A stretch of DNA of 64,000 bases from a virus, in IMG/VR virus record IMGVR_UViG_3300028025_000091, positions 1 to 64,000 of that record. One strand, written 5' to 3'. The stretch's first letter is position 1. Every line of letters starts with the position of its first letter. Below are positions 21,827 to 31,682 of this stretch, one piece after another. Below the pieces are notes generated by a model. It was not told the DNA's origin. It ran no database searches and saw only the letters and a program-made list of their open reading frames with translations. A program made the position numbers and the translations under genes.

Positions 21827-23026
21827 ATGGCTGTATATAAACTCTTCCCATCTCAAGACACCACCCTGTATTCTGCATACCCAACTATGAATACTGGATT
21901 AGATGCCATTTTAGAAGTTTCTAATAAACTGGGATTAGATGGAACCCCAGATGTATCTCGTTATTTAGTTCAATTTGATCAAGATGAAATTTTAGATATC
22001 TATTCAAATAAGATAGGGATCAATCAGTATGATGTATATTTAAAAAATTTTATAGCAGAAGCTCAAGGTGCTAATCAAAATATTCTTTTAGAAATTCTTC
22101 CCATTGCCCAACAATGGAATAATGGTACTGGGTATTATTTGGATAATCCTATAGAAACCAACGGTGCTTCTTGGATATCATCAATTTACAGCGGTTCAGG
22201 AGCTTGGTCCATGACGGGATCTTATTCGGGTTCAAGTGGAACTTATGGTTATACAGGATCATATAGTTCCATATATTCACCTGCTGGTGGAGGTAATTGG
22301 TTTTATGATCCTAATGGTGGATTTTATGTGGTTGTAGGATATGTCCTCCCAGGATATTTGGCTACATTCTACCCTAGTAGTTCAGCTAACTTAACATTTT
22401 ACCCTAGAAGCATTAAAGATCTTGAAGCTAATGTTAATAATATTGTTGATGGATGGATAGGTGATTCTATACCAAATTATGGATTTATAGTTAAATTATC
22501 TAGTTCATTAGAATTTAAGACAAATCAAGGTATTCAACCTACATTTAAATATTATAGTGTTGACACAAATACAATTTATCCTCCATGTTTAGAATTTAGA
22601 TGGAGAGATTATGAAACAGTCTTAACTGGATCAGCTACTGGAAGTCTAATCAATACAGTAGATTTAAAAATGTCTCTTGCTGAAAACCCAGGAACTTTCT
22701 TTCCAGAAAGTGTAAATAGATTTTACATAAATGTAAGTCCTTTATACCCAGCTAGAACATATCAAACATCTTCAATGTTCACTAATTTGAATTATTTACC
22801 AACTTCTTCATATTATGCAATAAAAGACTTGGATACTAACGAATATGTTGTTAACTTCGACGACAATTATACTCAAATTAGTTCCGATGCAAATGGTAAT
22901 TATTTTGATGTGTATATGAGTGGTCTAGAACCAGAAAGATATTATAAAGTTTTAATTAAAACTATCATCAATGGTTCAACTATTATATTTGACGATAACT
23001 ATTATTTTAAAGTTATTAACGGATGA
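21827..23026 (+). CDS. Tail/baseplate structural protein (399 aa)
   Basis: Beta-rich. It begins MAVYKLFPSQDTTLYSAYPT, followed by a jelly-roll-like region, a Gly/Ser/Tyr-rich loop (about residues 123-155) and a C-terminal strand-rich domain. Its place after gp6 corresponds to wedge or fibre-attachment proteins in T4-like phages. No exact counterpart can be named. Confidence 0.7.
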   Translation: MAVYKLFPSQDTTLYSAYPTMNTGLDAILEVSNKLGLDGTPDVSRYLVQFDQDEILDIYSNKIGINQYDVYLKNFIAEAQGANQNILLEILPIAQQWNNGTGYYLDNPIETNGASWISSIYSGSGAWSMTGSYSGSSGTYGYTGSYSSIYSPAGGGNWFYDPNGGFYVVVGYVLPGYLATFYPSSSANLTFYPRSIKDLEANVNNIVDGWIGDSIPNYGFIVKLSSSLEFKTNQGIQPTFKYYSVDTNTIYPPCLEFRWRDYETVLTGSATGSLINTVDLKMSLAENPGTFFPESVNRFYINVSPLYPARTYQTSSMFTNLNYLPTSSYYAIKDLDTNEYVVNFDDNYTQISSDANGNYFDVYMSGLEPERYYKVLIKTIINGSTIIFDDNYYFKVING

Positions 23027-23385
23027 GTGAAAATGTAAATTTTAATAAACAAGTATATGATAAAAATCAATATACTAAAGTAATAGATACATCTTTTAAA
23101 CAATTAGGTGTTTCTACTATTCAAGAACAAATTACAGCTCAACCAACAACAAATGAGTTTTTTACTATGTATAATGATTTATTTTATGATATACCCGAAT
23201 TGGGAGCAATAAATTCTCATGAATATCTCATTAAAACTAGTAGTGAATATATAGGATTTGAAGCTAACCAAGAAGAAATAACAGCATTACAAGCTGAAAT
23301 TGCTCAATTAAGAATAGATTTATTAGACGCTCAGAAACAAGTAATAGCATTACAAACAGGAACAACCTTAGCTAACCCACAATAA
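23023..23385 (+). CDS. Structural protein with C-terminal coiled coil (120 aa)
   Basis: Overlaps its neighbours by 4 nt and 1 nt. Residues 85-112 form a heptad-rich helix (EEITALQAEIAQLRIDLLDA), suggesting trimerisation or docking to the giant protein that follows. Function unknown. Confidence 0.7.
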   Translation: MSENVNFNKQVYDKNQYTKVIDTSFKQLGVSTIQEQITAQPTTNEFFTMYNDLFYDIPELGAINSHEYLIKTSSEYIGFEANQEEITALQAEIAQLRIDLLDAQKQVIALQTGTTLANPQ

Positions 23386-26300
23386 TGGCATCAGAAATTT
23401 TACAAATAACCCCAGAAAGCTTTTTATCTCAAGATTATAAAATCCAAGATACTAGTTTACTTTCTCCATTCAATGTGGATACTTCTTTATCTTCTAGTGG
23501 TTATATTGAATCTTTTATATACGATAACAATAAAAATGTTTTAAATTCTAACTATAATTTTAGTCAATATACTGTTCTTAATAATGGCCAATCCGCAGGA
23601 TTAGAAAATAATATTTCTTCAATCCAAATGGATCCTGAAAGTGTTTTAACTGATAGTGGATACAATCAAGGAATTTATAATTTATATTTTAATTTCTTCA
23701 ATAAACAAGTAGGTTCTAACCTACAACAACTTTATATATCTGAAATTTCCTCGGATAGAACAGAAATTAGATTAGATAGTACAGCTTTAACAATTGTTGA
23801 TATAATTGAACAAGTAAGTAAATTAATTCAACAACGAGAAAGTAGTCCTTATTTTTTAGATTTTTATTTAAATTTTGGAGAAAATCAATTAGCTATTGCT
23901 AATAATATTCAATTAGATAATCAAGATCCTACCAATCCAACTATATTAATTAAATTATATGAAGCATTACCTGCTCAATTTAATTTAAATTCTACTTTAT
24001 GGATTGTAACTACATTTGATCAACCTATAGCTTACCAGGTTACTTTTGAATCTATTCCTATTGTAATTACTGATACGGTTCCTGTTAAAGGACCTAATTT
24101 TAATTTAGATTTAAAAGACCAAGTTAATAATTCTACTGTATCTTTAGATTATACTAGTTTAACTACTACAACTTTAACAAGTTCATTTAATCAATTAAGT
24201 AGTTTACTTGAGGAAAAAGAAATTGATATAAACATTGACTATACCGATTTTAATAACTTTACCCATTTTAGCTCAGTACAAGCTAGACTTGAAAATTTTT
24301 ATTATAAAGTAAGTTTATTAGAAGATTATTCAGCATCTATTTCTACATTAAATAATACTACCAACAATAATCCAAGTTCTAGTTTAGCAATATATGAATC
24401 TAAAATAAATGATATTATAACTAATTTTGATGGTTATGAGTATTATTTGTATTATACTAGTGGTTCTTGGGCTTGGCCTAAATCAACATCTCAACCACCT
24501 TACCAATTATATACAACAGGTAGTACCGAAGTATTAACTTGGTTTGGTAGCAATGATGATACTAATCCATATTATGGAGGTATTATTTTATCTGCATCCC
24601 TATTTGATAATACAAACCAAAACAATCTTTATTATTCAATCCCAGAATACTTAAGAAACGACCCCGCAAATGAACCATATCAAATATTTGTTGAAATGGT
24701 GGGTCAATTTTATGACAATATTTGGATTTATTATAAAGATGTTACTGAAAAATATAATGCCGATAACCGTTTAGAAAATGGTATTTCAAAAGATATAGTA
24801 GCAGATGCTATTCGTGATTTTGGAATTAAATTGTATCAAAATAATTTCTCAAACGACGATTTATATACTGCATTTTTAGGTTTAACCCCTGGAGGAAGTT
24901 TATTTCCATTCCCTAATATTACGGGTTCATTACCTACACCTAGTGGATTTGAGTATATTGATACATTTATATCTGCTTCTAATGATTATACACCGTTAGA
25001 CGACGTAAATAAGTCGCTATATAAACGTATTTATCATAACATACCGTACTTATTGAAAGCAAAAGGTACATTACCCGCTTTGCGCACACTTATCACTTCA
25101 TATGGTATCCCTGATACTGTATTAAGAATTAATGAGTATGGAGGTAAAGATAAATCCAACACAAATGATTGGGATTATTGGGAAAATACATTTAATTATG
25201 CTTTTTACACTTCAGGTAGCACCTCAGTTACTACTGATTGGGAACTTAACCCAGATTGGAATTCCCCAGATAATGTACCTTCAACCTTAGAATTTAGATT
25301 TAAAATAAAAGATCTATTATCTATTAGTGGTTCTTCTCCTCAAACATTATGGAAAAATGGAGCAGCTTCCATAATCCAACTTAATTACACTGGTTCGGGA
25401 TATAATACTCATCCTCCAACTCCAAATAACCCTTTAGGACTTCCTTATTCAGGTTCTATTATTGATCCATATTACCAATATGCTCAATTAAATCTTTACC
25501 CAGATGCTGCCAACTTTCCTAATTTGTCGGCAAGTATATATCTTCCATTTTGTAATGAAGATTGGTGGTCTGTAATGGTTACTCGAAATGGAGATGATTT
25601 TATATTATATTCTGGAGATAAAATTTATGAAGGAGGAGATAATAATACTTTATTAGGATTTTATGCTACATCATCTGTAAATACTCCTAGTGCTGCTTGG
25701 ACATCCCCAGTCCCTTCTGCCATTTTTGGACCTAGTCCGTTTGATGGCTATTTCCAAGAAATTAGATATTATAATACTGTATTAAGTGAAAGTATATTTA
25801 AGGATTATATTATGAATCCTTGTTCAATTGAAGGAAATTTATTAAATTCTTCACCTGATCAACTTGCATTTAGAGCTTCTTTAGGAGGTGAATTATATAC
25901 AGGATCAAATTCAATTCATCCTAAAGTTACAGGATCATGGCTTGCAACCAGTTCTTTTTCTTCAGGAAATAGTTTATTTGGATTTACTTCTGATACACCA
26001 ATATTTGTACCTAATGTTGAATATTTTTTCTATGATCAAGTAGCAGCAGGGATTAGAAATGCTGTATCTGATAAAATTCGATTAGAAAATAGTGCAATGC
26101 CTTCTGGGGATGTTTTATCACCATTTAGATCATTGGCTCAAAATGTAGCTATTAGTCAAAGTTACACTGCTAATACTAATTTACTTGAAGTAGCATTTTC
26201 TCCCCAAAATGAAATCAACCAAGACATCATGGATCAAATTGGTTATTTCAATATTGGTGAATTAATAGGTGACCCAAGACAACGTTCTTCCTCAGCTACC

Positions 26301-28973
26301 TCATATCCTGATTTAGATGCTTTACGAAATGCATATTTTGAAAAATATACTTCAAATTATGATTTAAATGATTTTATTCGTTTAATTAAATTCTTTGATA
26401 ATTCATTATTCAAAATGATTAAAGATTTTGTACCGGTACGTACAAGTCTCGCTTCAGGAGTAGTTATTAAACAATCACTTTTAGAAAGAAATAAATATCC
26501 TCAACCCCAAGTAAATAACCATTCAACTATAGCTTATACCACTAGTGGGTCAGTTAATAATGTACCTTTTACTTTCCAAAATATCGCAGTCTCAGGTACA
26601 ATAGCTCCTGCTTGGAATAATTTCCAACCGGGAACTATAGAAAACTTTAGTGGTGGTACTGGTGGGTCATTTGAAATATTTAATGGGATTGATACTTCTC
26701 CTTATGGTCCTAATGGAACAGGTCCTCAAAATATATTTAGTATTACTCAAAGCTGGACCGAGGGAGTTACAACTCCTTTAGGAATTGCTAATACTGTTTA
26801 TTCATCACAAGATGAATTTTATGATGGTGAATTTAGTGGTTCACATATAGAAATAGATAATGGAGAATTAAACCCATCAAATCCATATAAATATGCCCCT
26901 ACCCAAGATATACTTTTCAATACATCAGGGTCATCAAATCCAAATCCACCCACAGGATTTATTAATTGGACCTCTGCCATTGGATATAATGGAAGTAATT
27001 ATTCGTTATATGTAAACACATTATATATAAATGAAATCACTGCTAATGGTATTAATATCCAATCAGCCCTACAAAATTTAAGTGCTGGTGATACTATTAA
27101 CTTCACAATTTCAGGCTCAGTAAGTCCTGGAGGAGGACCATATACTAATAGTACTTTAACAGGTATTATTACCTCAATTGCTCCTACATCTACTACAACT
27201 TGGGCTATATCTTTAGGTACAAATTTAGGTAGTCAAGCAACATTTGTTACACCATTTAATCTTACCGGAAGTAATAACCCTAATGTATATTCTAATAGCC
27301 CAATTTATTTAGATCCATACTTAAATGATTCATCTAATTTCTATTATAGTGCTTACAACCCTATAATGAACAATATTGAAGATGAACGTTTAAGTGCTAA
27401 ATTTGAAGAAGTAGAATATTATCCTGGTATAACAACACCTACAAATTTTGGGGTAATTATAAGTGGAAGTGCTTTAAAAGCAGCAGTTCAAGATTCTAAT
27501 TATTCATCAAAACGAGTTATCAATCCAAGATATAACGGTGTTAAATCAACATCACAACATTTAAATTACTGGACTCCTGGTGATACCGGAACCTATGGTA
27601 AAATTCCAACTATAGATAGTTTAAAAACTATGGTTGCTTATTGTGATTGGATTGGAGGATGGCCACCTGATAGAGAAAATGCTTCTGCTATACATGTTTT
27701 ATACTTAATTAAATCAGATGGTTCAGTAATCATTCCTAATACATCTCAGAATTCATTAACTGATATTCAAGGAACCTTTGAATCAGGTGAAAATATTTTA
27801 ATTAGCCCAAAAACAGTTTCTGCAGGACAACCACAACAATCTAGAAAAGTAATTAGAGGGGGTACTCGTATTGAACCTATTTTATATACTCAATATGGGC
27901 AGGCTCCAAATGCTACATGGAATACAACCATGAGCTTTCAAGATATAATTCCTTCAAATACAGGAGCTACTGCAGATTTCTCAGCATTATATAAAACAAC
28001 AACACCTATTACTTTAACTCAAGGAGTAGAAACTTTAGCAGCTGTTAATAATGTTGTATATGGTGCTGCTATTTCCACAGGAAACTCATATGAAATAACT
28101 TCTCAAGCTGTTTTAGATGCATTAGAATTAACTTTTAAATCCCAAAATGTTATAACATTTACTAATATTCAAGGTTCTCTTTCAGGTTATATTATTACTA
28201 AGGTATATAAAAATTCAATATCTCCATCTAATTTAATAGGCCAACAATCAAATCAATTTGATATTAACTTACAACAACCCCAAGGTTTACCATATTTTTC
28301 TAATAAAACAGTTACAATACCTGCTAGTAATCTTAATATTGGAGACAAATATTTTGCTACAGTAACTGTTACATATATCCCTTCAGGCTTTACTCCTACC
28401 ATTAAATTTGATTCTACATTTAAAACCACTCAATACCCTATTTATACCCCCCCAGTTTCATCTTCAGGATATAATTCAATATGGGGGTATTTTGATACTT
28501 CAAATCATCCAAATGTTATAACTTCATCAGTTTTATCCTTAGTTACATTATTTGGTGATCCTAATGCTAAAATGACTGATATAACGGGATCATTATTTAA
28601 TCCTATAACATTACCTTGGTCTATTAAATATGGTGATGAATTTAGATTTGAAGGTAGAGAGGATCTTGTTTATCAAGTAGGAAAAATATATAGCCCCTCC
28701 GATAGTGGATCAGGACGTCTTTCCCAAACAGGATCAATTGAAGTTCACTTTAATAACAATTTACCAATCTCGGCATCTAATTCTGTATTTAACCTAGATC
28801 ATTTCTTAATTAGAAGATACATTGATGATGCTTCTCAAATTATAATGGAAGGATTTAAACCAATTAATTCATCTGGTCCGTTTATTGTAAGACCTGAATA
28901 TATAGTTCCTGAATTAAATAAATCTGTAGATCAATTTATTTTGGATCTTACGCAGAAAGGGTTGATACCATAA
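23385..28973 (+). CDS. Giant tail/baseplate protein with LamG-like domain (1862 aa)
   Basis: The longest gene in the window. The N-terminal 500 residues are mixed; residues about 480-620 contain helices (YKRIYHNIPYLLKAKGTLPA). Residues about 620-820 resemble a LamG/concanavalin-like sandwich, with a strand WWSVMVTRNGDDFILYSG and the closing FDGYFQEIRYYNTVLSE that is usual for such domains. The rest is repetitive beta sandwich. Probably a wedge or peripheral baseplate protein binding sugars or fibres, in the position of T4 gp7-gp10. An exact equivalent cannot be named. Confidence 0.75.
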   Translation: MASEILQITPESFLSQDYKIQDTSLLSPFNVDTSLSSSGYIESFIYDNNKNVLNSNYNFSQYTVLNNGQSAGLENNISSIQMDPESVLTDSGYNQGIYNLYFNFFNKQVGSNLQQLYISEISSDRTEIRLDSTALTIVDIIEQVSKLIQQRESSPYFLDFYLNFGENQLAIANNIQLDNQDPTNPTILIKLYEALPAQFNLNSTLWIVTTFDQPIAYQVTFESIPIVITDTVPVKGPNFNLDLKDQVNNSTVSLDYTSLTTTTLTSSFNQLSSLLEEKEIDINIDYTDFNNFTHFSSVQARLENFYYKVSLLEDYSASISTLNNTTNNNPSSSLAIYESKINDIITNFDGYEYYLYYTSGSWAWPKSTSQPPYQLYTTGSTEVLTWFGSNDDTNPYYGGIILSASLFDNTNQNNLYYSIPEYLRNDPANEPYQIFVEMVGQFYDNIWIYYKDVTEKYNADNRLENGISKDIVADAIRDFGIKLYQNNFSNDDLYTAFLGLTPGGSLFPFPNITGSLPTPSGFEYIDTFISASNDYTPLDDVNKSLYKRIYHNIPYLLKAKGTLPALRTLITSYGIPDTVLRINEYGGKDKSNTNDWDYWENTFNYAFYTSGSTSVTTDWELNPDWNSPDNVPSTLEFRFKIKDLLSISGSSPQTLWKNGAASIIQLNYTGSGYNTHPPTPNNPLGLPYSGSIIDPYYQYAQLNLYPDAANFPNLSASIYLPFCNEDWWSVMVTRNGDDFILYSGDKIYEGGDNNTLLGFYATSSVNTPSAAWTSPVPSAIFGPSPFDGYFQEIRYYNTVLSESIFKDYIMNPCSIEGNLLNSSPDQLAFRASLGGELYTGSNSIHPKVTGSWLATSSFSSGNSLFGFTSDTPIFVPNVEYFFYDQVAAGIRNAVSDKIRLENSAMPSGDVLSPFRSLAQNVAISQSYTANTNLLEVAFSPQNEINQDIMDQIGYFNIGELIGDPRQRSSSATSYPDLDALRNAYFEKYTSNYDLNDFIRLIKFFDNSLFKMIKDFVPVRTSLASGVVIKQSLLERNKYPQPQVNNHSTIAYTTSGSVNNVPFTFQNIAVSGTIAPAWNNFQPGTIENFSGGTGGSFEIFNGIDTSPYGPNGTGPQNIFSITQSWTEGVTTPLGIANTVYSSQDEFYDGEFSGSHIEIDNGELNPSNPYKYAPTQDILFNTSGSSNPNPPTGFINWTSAIGYNGSNYSLYVNTLYINEITANGINIQSALQNLSAGDTINFTISGSVSPGGGPYTNSTLTGIITSIAPTSTTTWAISLGTNLGSQATFVTPFNLTGSNNPNVYSNSPIYLDPYLNDSSNFYYSAYNPIMNNIEDERLSAKFEEVEYYPGITTPTNFGVIISGSALKAAVQDSNYSSKRVINPRYNGVKSTSQHLNYWTPGDTGTYGKIPTIDSLKTMVAYCDWIGGWPPDRENASAIHVLYLIKSDGSVIIPNTSQNSLTDIQGTFESGENILISPKTVSAGQPQQSRKVIRGGTRIEPILYTQYGQAPNATWNTTMSFQDIIPSNTGATADFSALYKTTTPITLTQGVETLAAVNNVVYGAAISTGNSYEITSQAVLDALELTFKSQNVITFTNIQGSLSGYIITKVYKNSISPSNLIGQQSNQFDINLQQPQGLPYFSNKTVTIPASNLNIGDKYFATVTVTYIPSGFTPTIKFDSTFKTTQYPIYTPPVSSSGYNSIWGYFDTSNHPNVITSSVLSLVTLFGDPNAKMTDITGSLFNPITLPWSIKYGDEFRFEGREDLVYQVGKIYSPSDSGSGRLSQTGSIEVHFNNNLPISASNSVFNLDHFLIRRYIDDASQIIMEGFKPINSSGPFIVRPEYIVPELNKSVDQFILDLTQKGLIP

Positions 28974-28990
28974 TATTTATTACATATAAT
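28973..28990 (+). promoter_or_regulatory. Late promoter motif
   Basis: ATATTTATTACATATAAT; ATG at 29010. Confidence 0.5.
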
Positions 28991-29009
28991 ACGACAATAA
29001 TTAAACACA

Positions 29010-29681
29010 ATGGGATATTTAAATAACCAAGTCGTTACAGTCGACGCAATTTTAACAAACAAAGGTAGAGAGCTTTTAGCAAAAAATGATGGTTCATTCC
29101 GAATCACACAATTTGCTTTAGCAGATGATGAAATTGATTATACACTTTATAATCCAACACATCCATCCGGATCTTCATTTTATGGTGAAGCTATTCAAAA
29201 CATGCCTTTATTGGAAGCGTTTCCAATTGAAACACAAATCATGAAATATAAATTAGCTACCCTACCTCGTGGAACAGCTAAATTACCTGTACTTGATTTA
29301 GGATATACTGGAATTACATTACAACAAGGAGCCGCATTAACTATTACTCCTCAAACATTAAACTACTTAGGAAACAACCAAACATATGAAACTACTGGAT
29401 ACTCAGCTACCATTTCAGATGTTCGTCTATTTAGTACATTTACTGGAGTAGGAATTAATACAACGGCAGCAACCGCAGCTAATGCGTCTGTAACATCAAC
29501 AACAACATTAGGAACAAATGTTTCTACAACAGTAATTGGATCTCAAATTAACTTAAGAGCGACTACAGTAAATACATTATTTGGAACTAATACTCAATTA
29601 TCTGCTACATTAACTATTGTAGGTTTAGATAGTGGAGCTCGTTTAACAATTCCTGTTACAATTAATAAAACAAACGTTTAA
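29010..29681 (+). CDS. Virion structural protein (223 aa)
   Basis: Begins MGYLNNQVVTVDAILTNKGR, then ELLAKNDGSFRITQFALADD. This opening is shared by structural proteins of many marine and freshwater T4-like phages. The C-terminal half is Thr/Ala-rich and probably an Ig-like sandwich. Location between the giant baseplate protein and the paralog pair suggests tail decoration or a fibre connector. Confidence 0.7.
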   Translation: MGYLNNQVVTVDAILTNKGRELLAKNDGSFRITQFALADDEIDYTLYNPTHPSGSSFYGEAIQNMPLLEAFPIETQIMKYKLATLPRGTAKLPVLDLGYTGITLQQGAALTITPQTLNYLGNNQTYETTGYSATISDVRLFSTFTGVGINTTAATAANASVTSTTTLGTNVSTTVIGSQINLRATTVNTLFGTNTQLSATLTIVGLDSGARLTIPVTINKTNV

Positions 29682-29691
29682 AATATAAACA

Positions 29692-30699
29692 ATGGCATTT
29701 AAAAGATTCGATCCTGAAGATTTTGTAGTAAGTAGTGATTCAATCACTTCTACACTTTGGTCAACTGGAGTCCCAACATTAACAACATTCTTTACCTCCT
29801 CAATCCAATCAGTTGGATCATCTGGAAATTATTATTTAAGTATTTATCAAACGGCTTCTAATTTATCTACAGCTGCTGTTCAATTTGATATTGCTTATGC
29901 TGATTTATTAGGAAGTGGAAGTACATTATATAATTCAATTGTTCCACAAAATTCATATACTAAAACAATTTACGGTCAATATCGTTCATTAATTTTAGAA
30001 GATGAAAATGCTAACTTTGTATTTGGAACAGGTAATAATGTTTTAACAGGATCTAATTTCTGGGTATTATCTATTGAAAGAGCAAATTATAAACAATCAT
30101 TATTCCCAGGATCATTAAATTTACAAATTTTAGGCCCAGGTGGAACTATTAATTTAACAGATAATTCTTTAGACAACCCAGTCAATACATTTATTGGAAC
30201 ATCTCGTGTTTACCAATTAGTTTCAGGATCAAATGGATCAGGAATATCTGGAGGAGGATATGTTAATAATTCAGGTTCATATGGTTTAGTATTCCCAGAT
30301 TTAGGAACTATTTTATTAAATCCATCCGCACTTTCTCAATCAATCCAACTTGAACCAAGTAGATCAAACAATTCAGATGGTTTAAATAATCAACGTTTAT
30401 TTAATGCGATTAGTGGAGCAGCTTCATTTGCCTTAAATTCTCAAGAAACAGTTACTTCTGATTATGTATTTGTTAGAGCTCGTAACAGTGAATTTAACTA
30501 TTCAGAAAACCCATCATTTATTTCAGGATCAACAGGTGAAGTAATTTATAGCAGTTTTATAAACTCACCACAAGTATATATTACAACAGTAGGAATGTAT
30601 AATGATAGTAATGATTTATTAGCAGTAGCTAAAATGTCACGCCCATTATTAAAAGATTTTACAAAAGAAGCTCTTGTACGAGTAAAACTTGATTTCTAA
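29692..30699 (+). CDS. Tail structural protein, paralog A (335 aa)
   Basis: Beta-rich, Ser/Gly/Asn-rich. Its last 80 residues (SEFNYSENPSFISGS, then VYITTVGMYNDSNDLLAVAK and MSRPLL) match the end of the next protein, so the two are paralogs. Probably parts of fibres or of the baseplate rim. No enzymatic motif. Confidence 0.7.
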   Translation: MAFKRFDPEDFVVSSDSITSTLWSTGVPTLTTFFTSSIQSVGSSGNYYLSIYQTASNLSTAAVQFDIAYADLLGSGSTLYNSIVPQNSYTKTIYGQYRSLILEDENANFVFGTGNNVLTGSNFWVLSIERANYKQSLFPGSLNLQILGPGGTINLTDNSLDNPVNTFIGTSRVYQLVSGSNGSGISGGGYVNNSGSYGLVFPDLGTILLNPSALSQSIQLEPSRSNNSDGLNNQRLFNAISGAASFALNSQETVTSDYVFVRARNSEFNYSENPSFISGSTGEVIYSSFINSPQVYITTVGMYNDSNDLLAVAKMSRPLLKDFTKEALVRVKLDF

Positions 30700-30705
30700 G
30701 AATGA

Positions 30706-31659
30706 ATGAGTGTATTCAAACCATTTATAACTTCTGACGTTATCGTCTCCCCCTTTGAGGTAAACAAATCGTTTACCTTCAAAGGTAATGAACTTACTGG
30801 CTCAAATGTAGAAATTGATAGATATATTGGACGTAATGTTACTTCATCTTTATGGGTTTCCGGTTCATATCCAACAGGACAAATAAATACCCAAGATCAA
30901 ATTTTAGTATATCGCTCTATAAAAGAACTTTATTATTCAAATTATCTTAAATCTCCTAATGGATCCCCAGTAGGAACAGCATCATTTAATGTTGATGGAA
31001 CAATAACCGGTCCTCTTTATACTCCAAATTACTATAATTATCTTTCTACTACTTTACAAGTTAATAGATATTTCCCCACAGGATCAGATGAAACAATAGG
31101 AGTAATTTCCATTCCTTCTAATTTATGGGGAGAATACCTCCAACCAGGATCAGTTATCATATCAAATGGAACCATCACTCTTCAAGATGATGGAAATGGT
31201 AACATGTTATACAACTCACAAAAATATGGTGATGTAATATACGAACATGGAGTTATTATTATTACTAGTGATGGTATAACAGGACAAGGTGGATATGGTG
31301 GTGTATTTTATGGATCTGGTGTGTATGGATTAGGTGTTGCTAATTTAATAAATAGTTTTGCAACAGGATCTAATATAACATGCTCATTTTCCTCATCATA
31401 TACAATATATGAAACTCAATATAAGTGTACTCTTAGAGAAAATGAATTTAACTCCACACAAAATCCTACTGCAGTTTCAGGTAGTTTGAATAGTGGAGTA
31501 TTATATAATTTTGCAACTGGTTCATATTTTACTCCTTATGTAACTATGGTAGGTTTATATGATAACGCCTATAATTTATTAGCTATAGCTAAACTTGCTC
31601 AACCGTTACCAACATCCGCAGTTACTGATACTAGCATATTAGTTAATTTAGATTTATAA
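30706..31659 (+). CDS. Tail structural protein, paralog B (317 aa)
   Basis: The C-terminal pattern NEFNSTQNPTAVSGS, then VTMVGLYDNAYNLLAIAKLA is the counterpart of paralog A. The N-termini also align in places (both contain SLWSTG or SLWVSG). It starts 6 nt after paralog A. A tandem duplication followed by divergence is the simple reading. Confidence 0.7.
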   Translation: MSVFKPFITSDVIVSPFEVNKSFTFKGNELTGSNVEIDRYIGRNVTSSLWVSGSYPTGQINTQDQILVYRSIKELYYSNYLKSPNGSPVGTASFNVDGTITGPLYTPNYYNYLSTTLQVNRYFPTGSDETIGVISIPSNLWGEYLQPGSVIISNGTITLQDDGNGNMLYNSQKYGDVIYEHGVIIITSDGITGQGGYGGVFYGSGVYGLGVANLINSFATGSNITCSFSSSYTIYETQYKCTLRENEFNSTQNPTAVSGSLNSGVLYNFATGSYFTPYVTMVGLYDNAYNLLAIAKLAQPLPTSAVTDTSILVNLDL

Positions 31660-31660
31660 T

Positions 31661-31675
31661 ATATTTATAATAAAA
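31661..31675 (+). promoter_or_regulatory. Late promoter motif
   Basis: ATATTTATAATAAAA, 7 nt before the fibre gene at 31683. Confidence 0.65.
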
Positions 31676-31682
31676 ACAAATA

